Origin: Nitrospirillum amazonense | GTDB taxonomy: Bacteria > Pseudomonadota > Alphaproteobacteria > Azospirillales > Azospirillaceae | Length of the DNA stretch: 64,000 nt | Direction: 5' to 3' | Assembly: GCF_007828045.1 (NCBI RefSeq) | Contig: NZ_VITN01000003.1 | Coordinates: 408,831-472,830, forward strand | Shown: positions 16,877 through 25,348 of the stretch, one piece after another | Numbering within the stretch: position 1 is the first letter of the stretch | Layout of the letters: every line of letters begins with the position of its first letter | Notes under the pieces: model-generated | What the model saw: only the letters and a program-made list of their open reading frames with translations | Database searches by the model: none | What the model was told of the DNA's origin: nothing | Made by a program: the position numbers and the translations under genes

Positions 16877-17554
16877 TTAATCCAGCAACATGTCCAAGAC
16901 CACCGTCTCCCGCGCCGCGTCCGCGCGCCAGTCCCTCATGGCGGGCAGGGCCTCGATGGCGGCGGCATAGGCCTGGGACGCTTCGGTCAGCGGCACCTTC
17001 CAGGTCTGGAAACGGGTGACCACGGGCGCGTACATGGCATCGGCGATGGCGAAGGCGCCGAACAGGAAGGGGCCGCCATGCCGGTCCAGGCAATCGGCCC
17101 AGATGGCCTGGATGCGGGCGATGTCCCCGGCGGCCTTGGCCAGCCGTTCCGGACGGTCGATGGTGCGGGCCAGATCCATGAACAGGTTGCGGCGCACGTC
17201 CATGAAGCCCGCGTGCATCTCGGCGCTGATGGAGCGCGCGTGGGCGCGGGTGGCTTGGTCCCGTGGCCACAGCCGGGCTTCGGGCGCCAGTTCGGCCGCG
17301 TATTCGCAAATGGCCAGGCTGTCCCACACCGTGACGTCGCCGCCGGCGGCGCGGTGGGGCCCCGTGTGGTGGATCAGGGCCGGCACCTTGCCCGCCGGGC
17401 TGTGGGCCAGCATGCGCGCCTTGCTGTCCGCCTGCCGCAGGGGGATCACCACCTCCTCGAAGGCCAGGCCGGCGTGGCGCAGCGCCAGGTAGGGGCGCAG
17501 CGACCAGGAGGAATAGGTCTTGCTGCCCAGGATCAGGGTCAGGTCGGCGGACAT
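16877..17554 (-). CDS. Glutathione S-transferase family protein
   Basis: A 225-residue GST. The N-terminal domain LILGSKTYSSWSLRPYLALRHAG carries the active-site Ser/Tyr region; SPAGKVPALIHH holds the cis-Pro and VWDSLAICEYAAELAP the glutathione-binding Asp-Ser. The helical C-terminal domain has FGAFAIADAMYAPV. The pattern resembles bacterial GSTs of the maleylacetoacetate-isomerase-like group, but the substrate cannot be named. It converges with the TAXI gene, their stops 4 bases apart. It is the second GST within 3 kb, and the two are not close paralogues by eye. Confidence 0.88.
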   Translation of the reverse strand: MSADLTLILGSKTYSSWSLRPYLALRHAGLAFEEVVIPLRQADSKARMLAHSPAGKVPALIHHTGPHRAAGGDVTVWDSLAICEYAAELAPEARLWPRDQATRAHARSISAEMHAGFMDVRRNLFMDLARTIDRPERLAKAAGDIARIQAIWADCLDRHGGPFLFGAFAIADAMYAPVVTRFQTWKVPLTEASQAYAAAIEALPAMRDWRADAARETVVLDMLLD

Positions 17555-17740
17555 GGGGTTTCCTCAGCGTCGGGCGGGAGGCAGGGGCCATAGGGTGGGG
17601 GCGGAAGGGTAGCGGGCGACGGCGCCCCGCGCCAGGGGCGTCGCACCCGGCACCGTCCTGTTTGAAACCGGGTGTTTGAAACCGGGCTTGGGATGTGGAA
17701 CCCTGCGCGCCTGACTTTCCGAAGCCGAAAGGTTCCACCC

Positions 17741-19168
17741 GTGCTGTCCTGCTTCCTGGCCCAGAAGGCCGCCGATACCGTCACCCTGATCCCTGTGCGC
17801 AAGGATGGGCTGGACGCCTGGCTGGAAACCGCCCCGGCCGCCACCGCCGCCTGGGTGCGCAGCGTCGGCTTCACGGCCGAGCCGGGCGCCACCGCGCTGC
17901 TGCCCTCGGCCGACGGCCGGTTGGACCGGGTGCTGGTGGGGGTGGGCGAGACGCTGGATCTGTGGAGTTTCGCCGGCCTGCCGACGACGCTGCCGGCGGG
18001 CCCTAAAACGTCCAAGGGCGGCGGTGCCAGCTATGCCCTGGCCAGCTATGCTCTGGACGACAGCCTGACGCCCGAGCAGGCGACGGCCGCCGCCATCGGC
18101 TGGGCGCTGGCCAGCTACCGCTTCACCCGGTACCGCAAGGCGACGAAGGACCTGCCGCGCCTGGTGCTGCCGGCTGGTGCCGACGCCCATGCCGTGGACA
18201 GCATGGCCCGCGCCGTCTACCTGGTGCGCGACCTGATCAACACCCCGGCGGAGGACATGGGGCCGGCCGACCTGGCCGCCACCGCGAAGGAACTGGGGGC
18301 GGAGTTCGGCGCCGAGGTCTCGGTCATCGTCGGCGACGACCTGCTGACCCACAACTACCCCACCGTCCATGCCGTGGGCCGGGCGGCGGACAAGAAGCCG
18401 CATTTCATCGACCTCACCTGGGGCGACGCCGCCAACCCGCTGGTCTGCCTGGTGGGCAAGGGCGTGTGCTTCGACAGCGGCGGCCTGGACATCAAGGCGG
18501 CGGGCGGCATGCTGCTGATGAAGAAGGACATGGGCGGTGCCGCCCATGTGCTGGGCCTGGCGCGCCTGGTCATGACGGCCAAGCTGCCGGTGCGCCTGCG
18601 CGTGCTGGTGCCGGCGGTGGAGAACGCCATCTCCGGCAACGCCTTCCGCCCCATGGACATCATCACCACCCGCAAGGGCCTGACGGTGGAGATCGGCAAC
18701 ACGGACGCCGAGGGCCGCCTGATCCTGTGTGACGCCCTGGCGGAGGCCGACAGCACCAAGCCCGCCTTGATCCTGGACTTCGCCACCCTGACGGGCGCCG
18801 CCCGCATCGCGCTGGGCACCGAGCTGCCGGCCCTGTTCGCCAACGACGACCAGCTGGCCGACGACATCCTGGCCGCCGCCAAGGAAACGGGCGACCCGCT
18901 GTGGCGCATGCCGCTGTGGCAGGGCTACGCCAAGCAACTGGACAGCAAGATCGCCGACCTGAACAACGCGCCCGGCGGCGGCTATGGCGGCGCCATCACC
19001 GCGGCCCTGTACCTGGAGCGGTTCATCACCAAGGGCACGCCCTGGGCCCACATCGACCTGATGGCCTGGAACGCCAGCGCCAAGCCCGGCCGGCCGGAGG
19101 GGGGTGAGGCCATGGGCCTGCGCGCCGCTTTCGCCATGCTGAGCCGCCGGTACCCGGCCCAGGCCTGA
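17741..19168 (+). CDS. M17 leucyl aminopeptidase family protein
   Basis: A 475-residue cytoplasmic metallo-aminopeptidase that releases N-terminal residues from peptides. The M17 metal and catalytic signatures are intact: VGKGVCFDSGGLDIKAAGGM, KKDMGGAAHVLG and NTDAEGRLILCDAL, with TGAARIALG following. The N-terminal domain is divergent, as is usual in this family. The open frame begins at 17672, but the GTG at 17741 with AAAGG about 9 bases upstream gives a normal N-terminus (LSCFLAQKAADTV). A stable hairpin follows the stop. The MarR and NlpC/P60 genes downstream have the same orientation but a separate promoter region. Confidence 0.93.
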   Translation: MLSCFLAQKAADTVTLIPVRKDGLDAWLETAPAATAAWVRSVGFTAEPGATALLPSADGRLDRVLVGVGETLDLWSFAGLPTTLPAGPKTSKGGGASYALASYALDDSLTPEQATAAAIGWALASYRFTRYRKATKDLPRLVLPAGADAHAVDSMARAVYLVRDLINTPAEDMGPADLAATAKELGAEFGAEVSVIVGDDLLTHNYPTVHAVGRAADKKPHFIDLTWGDAANPLVCLVGKGVCFDSGGLDIKAAGGMLLMKKDMGGAAHVLGLARLVMTAKLPVRLRVLVPAVENAISGNAFRPMDIITTRKGLTVEIGNTDAEGRLILCDALAEADSTKPALILDFATLTGAARIALGTELPALFANDDQLADDILAAAKETGDPLWRMPLWQGYAKQLDSKIADLNNAPGGGYGGAITAALYLERFITKGTPWAHIDLMAWNASAKPGRPEGGEAMGLRAAFAMLSRRYPAQA

Positions 19169-19174
19169 AATCCT

Positions 19175-19209
19175 CCGGCGCCTCCCGGGAAACGACCGGG
19201 AGGCGCCGG
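19175..19209 (+). terminator. Strong hairpin after the aminopeptidase gene
   Basis: A perfect 14-base GC stem (19175-19188 with 19196-19209) and 7-base loop lie 6 bases after the stop. The following CTTGGATAAAAAA lacks a forward T-run, so termination may be partial; on the reverse strand the A-run would give a T-run on the wrong side. Confidence 0.55.
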
Positions 19210-19388
19210 CTTGGATAAAAAATAATTATGTAGCGTTCCGCTACCCCTTCGGGGGTGGCAGGCCCTTGCCGCTGGGCGGGACTTTCGGCACACTCCCGAC
19301 AGTTGCGGCTGGCCGATACGCTGTCGGAATGACGGCGGGCCGGAACAACGGGCGGGCCGGATAAACGTTTCCGGATGCGGGGGGCATC

Positions 19389-19820
19389 ATGTCGCGTAAT
19401 CTCGAAGCCCTGGAACTCTGGCGCGGCGCGCTGGTGGCCAGCGTGCGGGCCGCCAGCCCGGATCTCTCGGCCCGCCAGCTGGCTTTGCTGCTGACCGTCT
19501 ACATGACCCCACCGCCCCACACGGTGCGCGGCCTGGCGGCGACGCTGAACGTGTCCAAGCCCGCCATCACCCGCGCCCTGGACCGGCTGGGTCGCCTGGG
19601 CTTCACCAAGCGCAAGCGGGACGCGGAGGATCGGCGCAACGTCCTGGTCCAGCGCACGGTCAAGGGCTCCGTCTTCCTGCATGAGTTCGGGCAGATGGTG
19701 ATTGACGCGGGCGCCGTGCAGGGCGCATTGGACGGGGCACGCGCCGCGGCATCCCGGCCGGCCGCCGCGACCCCCGTCGCCCCCCCGTCAGCTTCGGAGC
19801 CGGTTTCAGCGCCGGTATGA
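19389..19820 (+). CDS. MarR-family transcriptional regulator
   Basis: A 143-residue winged-helix regulator. Helix 2-3 and the recognition helix are in VRGLAATLNVSKPAITRALDRLGRLG (about residues 43-68), followed by the basic wing KRKRDAEDRRNVLVQ and the DRR motif typical of MarR proteins. The C-terminal tail (after residue 110) is Ala/Pro-rich and disordered. It lies 6 bases before an NlpC/P60 peptidase gene and is probably co-transcribed with it. The 180-base region upstream (19210-19388) should contain its promoter and perhaps its own operator. The ligand is unknown. Confidence 0.88.
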   Translation: MSRNLEALELWRGALVASVRAASPDLSARQLALLLTVYMTPPPHTVRGLAATLNVSKPAITRALDRLGRLGFTKRKRDAEDRRNVLVQRTVKGSVFLHEFGQMVIDAGAVQGALDGARAAASRPAAATPVAPPSASEPVSAPV

Positions 19821-19826
19821 TGTGAG

Positions 19827-20696
19827 ATGTCCAGCAAAGCGAAGACCACGCCGGCCCTAGACCCGCGCGTGAACCCTTACCGTTCCGACCTCGCCTCCGC
19901 CCACCTTTACGGCAAGGTCACGGCCGAGCGCTATGTCGATGGCGTGCCCTGCCAGGTGCGCGCCGGCTACGTCAGCCTGAAGGAAGAACCCACCTTCACC
20001 GCCCGCCAGTCCACCCAGCTGCTGTTCGGCGAGGTGTTCACGGTGTTCGAGGAGAAGGATGGCTGGGTCTGGGGCCAGAACGCCACCGACGGCTATGTCG
20101 GCTATCTGCAGCTGGAGGCCCTGGATGACGAGTTGGCGGAGCCGACGCACAAGCTGACGGCCCTGCGCAGCTTCTTCCATCCCGAGCCGGACCTGAAAAC
20201 CCCGCCGCTGGACATGATCAGCCTGGGCGCGCCCCTGTGCGTGGTGGAGGTGGAGAACGGCTTCGCCGGCGTGGCTGGCGGCGGCTGGGTCCCCCTGGTC
20301 CATGTGGCGGAGATCGGTTCCCTGAAAGCCGACCCGGTGGACACCGCCCTGCGCCTGCTGGGCACGCCCTATCTGTGGGGCGGCCGCACCAGCGTGGGCA
20401 TCGATTGCTCCGGCCTGGTCCAGCTGGCGCTGGATGCCGCCGGCCTGCCGTGCCCGCGCGACAGCGACCAGCAGCAGGCGGCCCTGGGCACCCTGGTTTC
20501 GGCCGATGGCGTCGGCCACGCCTACCAGCGCGGCGACCTGGTGTTCTTCCCCGGCCATGTCGGCATCATGGCGGATGAAACCCATCTGGTGCACGCCAAC
20601 GCCCATCACATGGCCACGGTGCGCGAACCCCTGGCCGACGTCCTGGCGCGGGCGGCGGCGGGCAAGGGCGTCACGGCGGTGAAGCGCCTGGGGTGA
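19827..20696 (+). CDS. NlpC/P60 family cysteine peptidase with SH3-like region
   Basis: A 289-residue peptidase, probably acting on peptidoglycan stem peptides. Two SH3b-like segments occupy about residues 30-170 (FGEVFTVFEEKDGWVWGQ, GYVGYLQLEAL). The C-terminal NlpC/P60 domain has TPYLWGGRTSVGIDCSGLVQ (catalytic Cys), GDLVFFPGHVGIM (His) and HANAHHM (third polar residue). No signal peptide is visible, as in several alphaproteobacterial homologues, so the route to the periplasm is unclear. It follows the MarR gene by 6 bases. A very GC-rich palindrome follows the stop codon. Confidence 0.92.
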   Translation: MSSKAKTTPALDPRVNPYRSDLASAHLYGKVTAERYVDGVPCQVRAGYVSLKEEPTFTARQSTQLLFGEVFTVFEEKDGWVWGQNATDGYVGYLQLEALDDELAEPTHKLTALRSFFHPEPDLKTPPLDMISLGAPLCVVEVENGFAGVAGGGWVPLVHVAEIGSLKADPVDTALRLLGTPYLWGGRTSVGIDCSGLVQLALDAAGLPCPRDSDQQQAALGTLVSADGVGHAYQRGDLVFFPGHVGIMADETHLVHANAHHMATVREPLADVLARAAAGKGVTAVKRLG

Positions 20697-20823
20697 GGGC
20701 GCCCCCCGGGGGCACGCTTTCGGCGAACATTCCGATGCATTTCCACCTCAGCTCGGGATGGGGAATTGTTAGGGATGGGAAACGTTCGGATCACGACATA
20801 TGGTGTGACGAACGGAGACCCCC

Positions 20824-22374
20824 ATGCTGTCACCCCACTTCCGCGCGTTGATGGACACCGTGCCCGATGGCGTGATCGTCATCGACGGCCAGGGTACGAT
20901 ACTATCCTTCAACCCCGCCTGCGAACGCCTGTTCGGCTGGACGGCGGCGGAGGTGATGGGCCGTAACGTCAAGATGCTGATGCCCGCCCCCTACCAGGGC
21001 GAACACGACCAGTATCTGGCCCGCTACCGCGCCACGGGGGAAAAACGGATCATCGGCATCGGCCGCGAGGCCACGGGCCTGCGCCGGGACGGCACCACCT
21101 TCCCCATGGAACTGTCGGTGGGCGAGGCGCTGCAGGACGGGCCGACGGCCTATATCGGCATCATCCGCGACATCAGCGACCGGCGGGCGGCGGAACAGGC
21201 CTTGCGCAACCGCGAGGCGCGCCTGGCCTCCATCATCGAGACCATCCCGGACGCCCTCATCGTCATCGATGGACAGGGGCTGATCCGTTCGTTCAGCCCG
21301 GCCGCCCAGCGCCTGTTCGGCTATGCCGAGGCGGAGGTGCAGGGGCGGAACGTCAGCATGCTCATGCCCTCGCCCTACCGGGAGCAGCACGACCAGTACA
21401 TCGCCCGCTACCTCGCCACGGGGGAGAAGCGCATCATCGGCGTCGGCCGCATCGTCTCCGGCCAGCGCCGCGATGGAACCGTGTTCCCCATGGAACTGGC
21501 GGTCGGTGCCGTGGACCTGGAGGGCGAGCGCCTGTTCACCGGCTTCGTCCACGACCTGACGGAACACCAGGCGGTGGAGCGGCGGCTGCAGCAGTTGCAG
21601 GCGGAACTGCTGCACGTCGGTCGGGTCAGCGTCATGGGGCAGTTGGCGTCGGCCCTGGCACATGAGCTGAACCAGCCGCTGACGGCGGTGGTCAATTACA
21701 TCAAGGCGTCCCTGCGGCTGCTGGAGCGGCCGGAAACCGTCGACATGCCCCTGGCGCGGGAGGCCATGGAAAAGGCGTCGGCGCAGGCCCTGCGGGCCGG
21801 GCAGATCATCCGGCGGCTGCGCGACTTCATCGCCAAGGGCGGCACCGACCGGCGTGCGGAAAGCCTGGATGGCCTGATCGAAGAGGCGGCCGCCCTGGCC
21901 CTGGTCGGGGCGCGGGAAAGCGGCGTGCGCATGGAATTGCGCCTGCAGCGGCAGGACCTTCGCGCCGTCATCGACAAAATCCAGATCCAACAGGTGCTGC
22001 TCAACCTCATCCGCAACGCGGTCGAGGCTATGGAAGGCCAGCCGGAACGCATCCTGTCCATCACGGCGGCCCCCATCGCGGTCCCCGCGACGGCCCCCGC
22101 GACGGCCCCCGCGACGGCCCCGGACGGGGCGGGGTTCATGGAGATCGCTGTGGCTGATACCGGCCATGGGCTGGATGACGCCACCATGGCCCGCCTGTTC
22201 CAGCCCTTCGTTTCCGGCAAGGAACGGGGCATGGGGGTGGGGCTGTCGATCAGCCGGTCCATCGTCGAGGCCCATGGCGGGCGGCTGTGGCCCGAACGTA
22301 ATGAACACGGCGGCGCGACCTTCCGTTTCACGCTGCCCCTGCTGCCTGAGACCGAGAGAAACCATGACGCCTGA
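20824..22374 (+). CDS. fixL: FixL-type oxygen-sensing histidine kinase with two haem-type PAS domains
   Basis: A 516-residue soluble sensor kinase with no membrane segment. PAS1 (about 1-120) and PAS2 (about 130-250) are close copies. Each carries the FixL haem-pocket pattern: a candidate proximal His in GEHDQY (H61) and EQHDQY (H189), then TGEKRIIG.GR with the Arg that senses O2 (R81, R209), and FPMEL. The kinase core has the H-box ALAHELNQPL (H280), N-box NLIRNAVEAM, DTGHGLDD and GMGVGLSISRSIVEAHGG. An in-frame 12-base triplicate (PATA x3) sits in the ATP-binding domain. GGAG lies about 8 bases before the ATG. The gene overlaps fixJ by 11 bases. Expected role: O2-controlled phosphorylation of FixJ. 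FixL family call secure, haem on both PAS domains inferred. Confidence 0.9.
   Translation: MLSPHFRALMDTVPDGVIVIDGQGTILSFNPACERLFGWTAAEVMGRNVKMLMPAPYQGEHDQYLARYRATGEKRIIGIGREATGLRRDGTTFPMELSVGEALQDGPTAYIGIIRDISDRRAAEQALRNREARLASIIETIPDALIVIDGQGLIRSFSPAAQRLFGYAEAEVQGRNVSMLMPSPYREQHDQYIARYLATGEKRIIGVGRIVSGQRRDGTVFPMELAVGAVDLEGERLFTGFVHDLTEHQAVERRLQQLQAELLHVGRVSVMGQLASALAHELNQPLTAVVNYIKASLRLLERPETVDMPLAREAMEKASAQALRAGQIIRRLRDFIAKGGTDRRAESLDGLIEEAAALALVGARESGVRMELRLQRQDLRAVIDKIQIQQVLLNLIRNAVEAMEGQPERILSITAAPIAVPATAPATAPATAPDGAGFMEIAVADTGHGLDDATMARLFQPFVSGKERGMGVGLSISRSIVEAHGGRLWPERNEHGGATFRFTLPLLPETERNHDA
22084..22119 (+). repeat. 12-base tandem repeat, three units, inside fixL
   Basis: CCCGCGACGGCC occurs three times in a row and keeps the frame, encoding PATAPATAPATA between the N-box and the first glycine-rich box of the kinase. 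Copy number could vary between strains without breaking the gene. Confidence 0.8.
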
Positions 22375-23008
22375 GTCGATCATCGCCGTGCTGGATGACG
22401 ATGCCGCCGTGCGGGATTCGCTGCGGCTGTTGCTGATGGCGTCGGGCTACCAGGTTGCGGTCTTTTCCTCACCCCTGGAGTTCCTGGACTCCGACGCGCC
22501 CGCGCGCTGCGCCTGCCTGGTGGTGGATGTGCGCATGCCCGGCCTGAGCGGGCTGGAGGTCCAGGAACGGCTGGTCGCGCGGGGATCCACCCTGCCGGTC
22601 ATCATCATGACCGGCCATGGCGACGTCCCCCTGGCGGTGGCGGCGATGAAGGCCGGGGCCTTGGACTTCATCGAGAAGCCGTTCGAGGAGGAGACGCTGC
22701 TCGCATCCCTCCAGTCGGCGCTGTCCCGGCCCCGTGCCATGGCCGACGCGGACTCCTCCTCTGCCGGGGCGGAGACGCCGTCGCCGGAGGCGCTGGCCTG
22801 CCTGGACGCGCTGACGCCGCGGGAATTGGACGTGTTGCGGGGGTTGGTCGATGGCAAGCCCAACAAGATCATCGCCTTCGATCTGTCCATCAGCCCGCGC
22901 ACCGTTGAAATCCACCGCGCCCGGGTGATGGAGAAGATGCGCGCCGGCAGCCTGTCCCATCTGGTGCGGCTGGCGCTGGCGGCAGGTATTCGCCCGGACG
23001 CGGGTTGA
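22364..23008 (+). CDS. fixJ: FixJ-type response regulator (receiver + LuxR HTH)
   Basis: 214 residues. The receiver domain (1-125) has acidic pocket DDD at 11-13, phospho-acceptor D55 in VVDVRMPG, IIMTGHGDVP with the switch Thr, and IEKPF with the conserved Lys. The C-terminal LuxR/FixJ DNA-binding domain (about 148-205) has LTPRELDVLRGLVDGKPNKII and SPRTVEIHRARVMEKM. The start at 22364 overlaps the end of fixL by 11 bases, so the two are translationally coupled. Phospho-FixJ normally activates fixK and nifA promoters. The likely target here is the fixK-like gene at 23667, which has tandem repeats upstream. Confidence 0.95.
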   Translation: MTPESIIAVLDDDAAVRDSLRLLLMASGYQVAVFSSPLEFLDSDAPARCACLVVDVRMPGLSGLEVQERLVARGSTLPVIIMTGHGDVPLAVAAMKAGALDFIEKPFEEETLLASLQSALSRPRAMADADSSSAGAETPSPEALACLDALTPRELDVLRGLVDGKPNKIIAFDLSISPRTVEIHRARVMEKMRAGSLSHLVRLALAAGIRPDAG

Positions 23009-23018
23009 TCCGCGTCAA
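23005..23018. promoter_or_regulatory. FNR/FixK-like box overlapping the end of fixJ
   Basis: TTGATCCGCGTCAA matches the anaerobox TTGAT-N4-ATCAA in 9 of 10 defined positions. It overlaps the fixJ stop codon and lies about 115 bases before the lone receiver gene at 23134. It suggests FixK or FNR control of that gene, an untested inference. Confidence 0.4.
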
Positions 23019-23133
23019 ACCCGGCCGGAATACGGGGAAACCCTTATTACTCCAGTAGGCGCCGACACCTTAACGTTGGGGGTGGCGGGGTTGGCATCAC
23101 CGCCGCTGGTGTAACGCCTCTAGGAGATGTGAT

Positions 23134-23511
23134 GTGGCCGAGATCGCGGCGGGACGGATCCATATCGTCGATGACGACGAGTCCGTCCGCGACTCCTTAA
23201 AGTTCCTGCTACGGCTGTACGGCTTCGAGGTTGATCTTCACGCCTCTTGCCGTGACTTCGCCGCCGATTTCGATGGCGGTCCGGGGTGCCTGCTGCTTGA
23301 CCAGCATATGCCCGACATGACGGGCGTCGAGTTCGTTGAGGGGCACCGCGCCCTGCTGCGCGACGTGCCTGTCCTGATGATGTCCGCGAATATGGAGGCG
23401 GAGACGCGCGACCGGGCCCTTCGGGCGGGGGTGGCCGGTTTCCTGGACAAGCCCGTCGATACCGGCCGGCTGCTGGATGAGTTGCGGCTGCTGCTGGGCG
23501 GCCCCGCCTGA
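23134..23511 (+). CDS. Single-domain response regulator of FixJ type
   Basis: A 125-residue protein consisting only of a receiver domain. It has the acidic cluster VDDDES (12-17), phospho-acceptor D56 in LLLDQHMPDMTG, LMMSAN with Ser as switch residue, and LDKPVD with the conserved Lys. There is no output domain. It starts at GTG (23134) with AGGAG 7 bases upstream; an ATG two bases earlier is out of frame. Lying between fixJ and fixK, it may compete for FixL phosphate or act as a feedback regulator, as lone receivers do in other Fix systems. This is inferred from position. Confidence 0.88.
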   Translation: MAEIAAGRIHIVDDDESVRDSLKFLLRLYGFEVDLHASCRDFAADFDGGPGCLLLDQHMPDMTGVEFVEGHRALLRDVPVLMMSANMEAETRDRALRAGVAGFLDKPVDTGRLLDELRLLLGGPA

Positions 23512-23526
23512 GGGACCGTGGTTGTG

Positions 23527-23562
23527 CGCCCATAAGGGGTTTTACGCCCATAAGGGGTTTTA
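23527..23562 (+). repeat. Perfect 18-base tandem duplication upstream of fixK
   Basis: CGCCCATAAGGGGTTTTA is present twice head to tail (23527-23544 and 23545-23562), followed by CGTAGGTAG. It lies 105 bases before the fixK start, just after the lone receiver gene. The position fits duplicated activator sites for FixJ, but a simple replication-slippage duplication is equally possible. Confidence 0.85.
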
Positions 23563-23666
23563 CGTAGGTAGAAGACCGAACTCATCAGGTGGAACGTCAG
23601 GCGCTACCGTCCTCCCATGGAACGACGACGGGCTGGTTCAGGCCCGACACGAACGGGAGCCCCCAG

Positions 23667-24410
23667 ATGACGCCATCGCTCGCCACCGCCCCGGCCGCCG
23701 CCCGCCAGCCCAGCCTGGCCGTCTTCAACGCCCTGTCGGCGCCGTCCGCCAGCCGGGCCGCATCCGCCGGCCCGTTCGCCCCCTGGGCGGACGAGGCCTC
23801 CACCTACAGCCGGGACCAAGTGATCTTTTCGGAAGGCGACACGGCCAGCAGCGTGCGCATCATCACCTCCGGCATGGTCCGCATCCTGCGTATGATGGCT
23901 GACGGCCGGCGGCAGATCGTGGGCTTCCTGCAGCCCGGCGACATGTTGGGGCTGGCCATGGGCGGCACCTATCTCTATTCCGCCGAGGCCGTCACGCCCG
24001 TGACCTTGCGGCGCCTGTCCCGCACGCAGTTCGACACGCTGCTGGAACGGGATCCCGAATTGCGCCTGCGCCTGCTGGCGGCCACCGCGACCGAACTGCA
24101 GGTGGCGCAGGAGCAGATGCTGTTGTTGGGTCGCAAAACAGCGCCGGAGCGGCTGGCAAGCTTTCTGTTGCGCCAGGCCCGGCGGGTAACGCCCGAACCT
24201 GAGGACCATTGCCGCATCTCGCTGCCCATGACCCGCACCGACATTGCGGATTTCCTGGGGCTGACCATGGAAACGGTCTCCCGCGCCTTCACCAAGCTCA
24301 AGACCACCCACCTCGTCCGGCTGTTGCCCGACCAGATGGTGGAATTGGTGGATGTCGAGGCCTTGATCGATTTGTCGGAAGGCGGCGGCCAGTCCAGCCT
24401 CATTCAATAG
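23667..24410 (+). CDS. fixK: FixK-type CRP/FNR family transcription factor
   Basis: 247 residues. An N-terminal tail is followed by a cyclic-nucleotide-binding-like beta-roll (about 40-150: VIFSEGDTASSVRIITSGMVRIL, GFLQPGDMLGLAMGG), a dimerisation helix, and a C-terminal helix-turn-helix with ISLPMTRTDIADFLGLTMETVSRAFTKLK. The recognition helix has the E--SR arrangement that binds TTGAT half-sites. There is no N-terminal cysteine cluster, so it should not carry an FNR iron-sulphur cluster; FixK function is indicated. The ATG at 23667 with GGGAG 8 bases upstream is preferred over 23589. It ends inside the convergent ghrA gene (7-base overlap). It is probably activated by FixJ and drives microaerobic genes. 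Confidence 0.88.
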   Translation: MTPSLATAPAAARQPSLAVFNALSAPSASRAASAGPFAPWADEASTYSRDQVIFSEGDTASSVRIITSGMVRILRMMADGRRQIVGFLQPGDMLGLAMGGTYLYSAEAVTPVTLRRLSRTQFDTLLERDPELRLRLLAATATELQVAQEQMLLLGRKTAPERLASFLLRQARRVTPEPEDHCRISLPMTRTDIADFLGLTMETVSRAFTKLKTTHLVRLLPDQMVELVDVEALIDLSEGGGQSSLIQ

Positions 24411-25336
24411 CCGCGCCGCCGATCCACCAGGTTGATCAGCGGCTGGCCCGCGGCCAGGCGCTTCAGCCCGCCCACCACCTGTTCCACCGCCGTGCGCGCC
24501 TGGGTGATGGCGGCGACGTGGGGGGTGACGGTCACCCTAGGGTGGGTCCAGAAGGGATGGTCGGCCGGCAACGGTTCGGTGCGGAACACGTCCAGCGTGG
24601 CACCGGCCAGGTGGCCGCTGTTCAGCGCCGCCAGCAGATCCTCCTCCACCAGATGGCGCCCCCGGGCCGCGTTGATGACCACGGCACCCCGGGGCAACTG
24701 GGCGAGCAGGCCCGCGTCCAGGATGTTCTCCGTGTCCGCCGTCAGGGGCAGCAGGCAGACCAGGATGTCCGTGCGCGCCAGGAAGGGCGCCAGGCCCCCG
24801 GCCCCGTGATATGTCGCGATGCCGTCCAGTTGCTTGGGCGAGCGGCTCCAGCCCGCCACATCGAAGCGCAGGGCCTTCAGGGCATGCGCCGCGTCGCTGC
24901 CCAGGGCGCCCAGGCCCAGGATGCCCACCTTGCGCTCCCGCGCCAGGTGCTGATGGGTCAGCTGCTTCCACTGCCCCGCCCGCTGCTGCGCCTCGAACAG
25001 GGGGGCGTCGCGGTGCCAGCGCAGCACGTGCAGGCAGACATATTCGGTCATACCCTCGGTCAGGCCCGGTTCCACCATGCGCACCAGGGGCAGGTCGGGA
25101 AGGGTGGGATCGGCCAGCAGGGCGTCAACTCCGGCGCCCAGCGAGAAGATGACCTTCAGCTTGGGCAGGCTGGCCAGCAGGCCCGCCGGCGGCTTCCAGA
25201 CCAGGGCATAGTCGATCTCCGCCGGGTCGCCCATGCCGTCCGGCCATACGCGTACATCCAGCTCAGGCAATTGGGCGTTCAACTCATTCGCCCAGTCCTC
25301 GGCATGATCGTGGGCGGAGACGAACAGCAGGGCCAT
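24404..25336 (-). CDS. ghrA: Glyoxylate/hydroxypyruvate reductase A
   Basis: A 310-residue NAD(P)H-dependent 2-hydroxyacid dehydrogenase reducing glyoxylate and hydroxypyruvate. Seen: ARERKVGILGLGALGSDAA (Rossmann GxGxxG), WSRSP for NADP preference, catalytic Arg in NAARGRHLVEEDLL, Glu in DVFRTEPLPADHPFW and His in TPHVAAIT. It follows pheA by 12 bases on the same strand, so kdsB-pheA-ghrA may be one transcript. Its last 7 bases overlap the end of fixK on the other strand. Confidence 0.93.
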   Translation of the reverse strand: MALLFVSAHDHAEDWANELNAQLPELDVRVWPDGMGDPAEIDYALVWKPPAGLLASLPKLKVIFSLGAGVDALLADPTLPDLPLVRMVEPGLTEGMTEYVCLHVLRWHRDAPLFEAQQRAGQWKQLTHQHLARERKVGILGLGALGSDAAHALKALRFDVAGWSRSPKQLDGIATYHGAGGLAPFLARTDILVCLLPLTADTENILDAGLLAQLPRGAVVINAARGRHLVEEDLLAALNSGHLAGATLDVFRTEPLPADHPFWTHPRVTVTPHVAAITQARTAVEQVVGGLKRLAAGQPLINLVDRRRGY

Positions 25337-25348
25337 CGGGAAGGCTCC

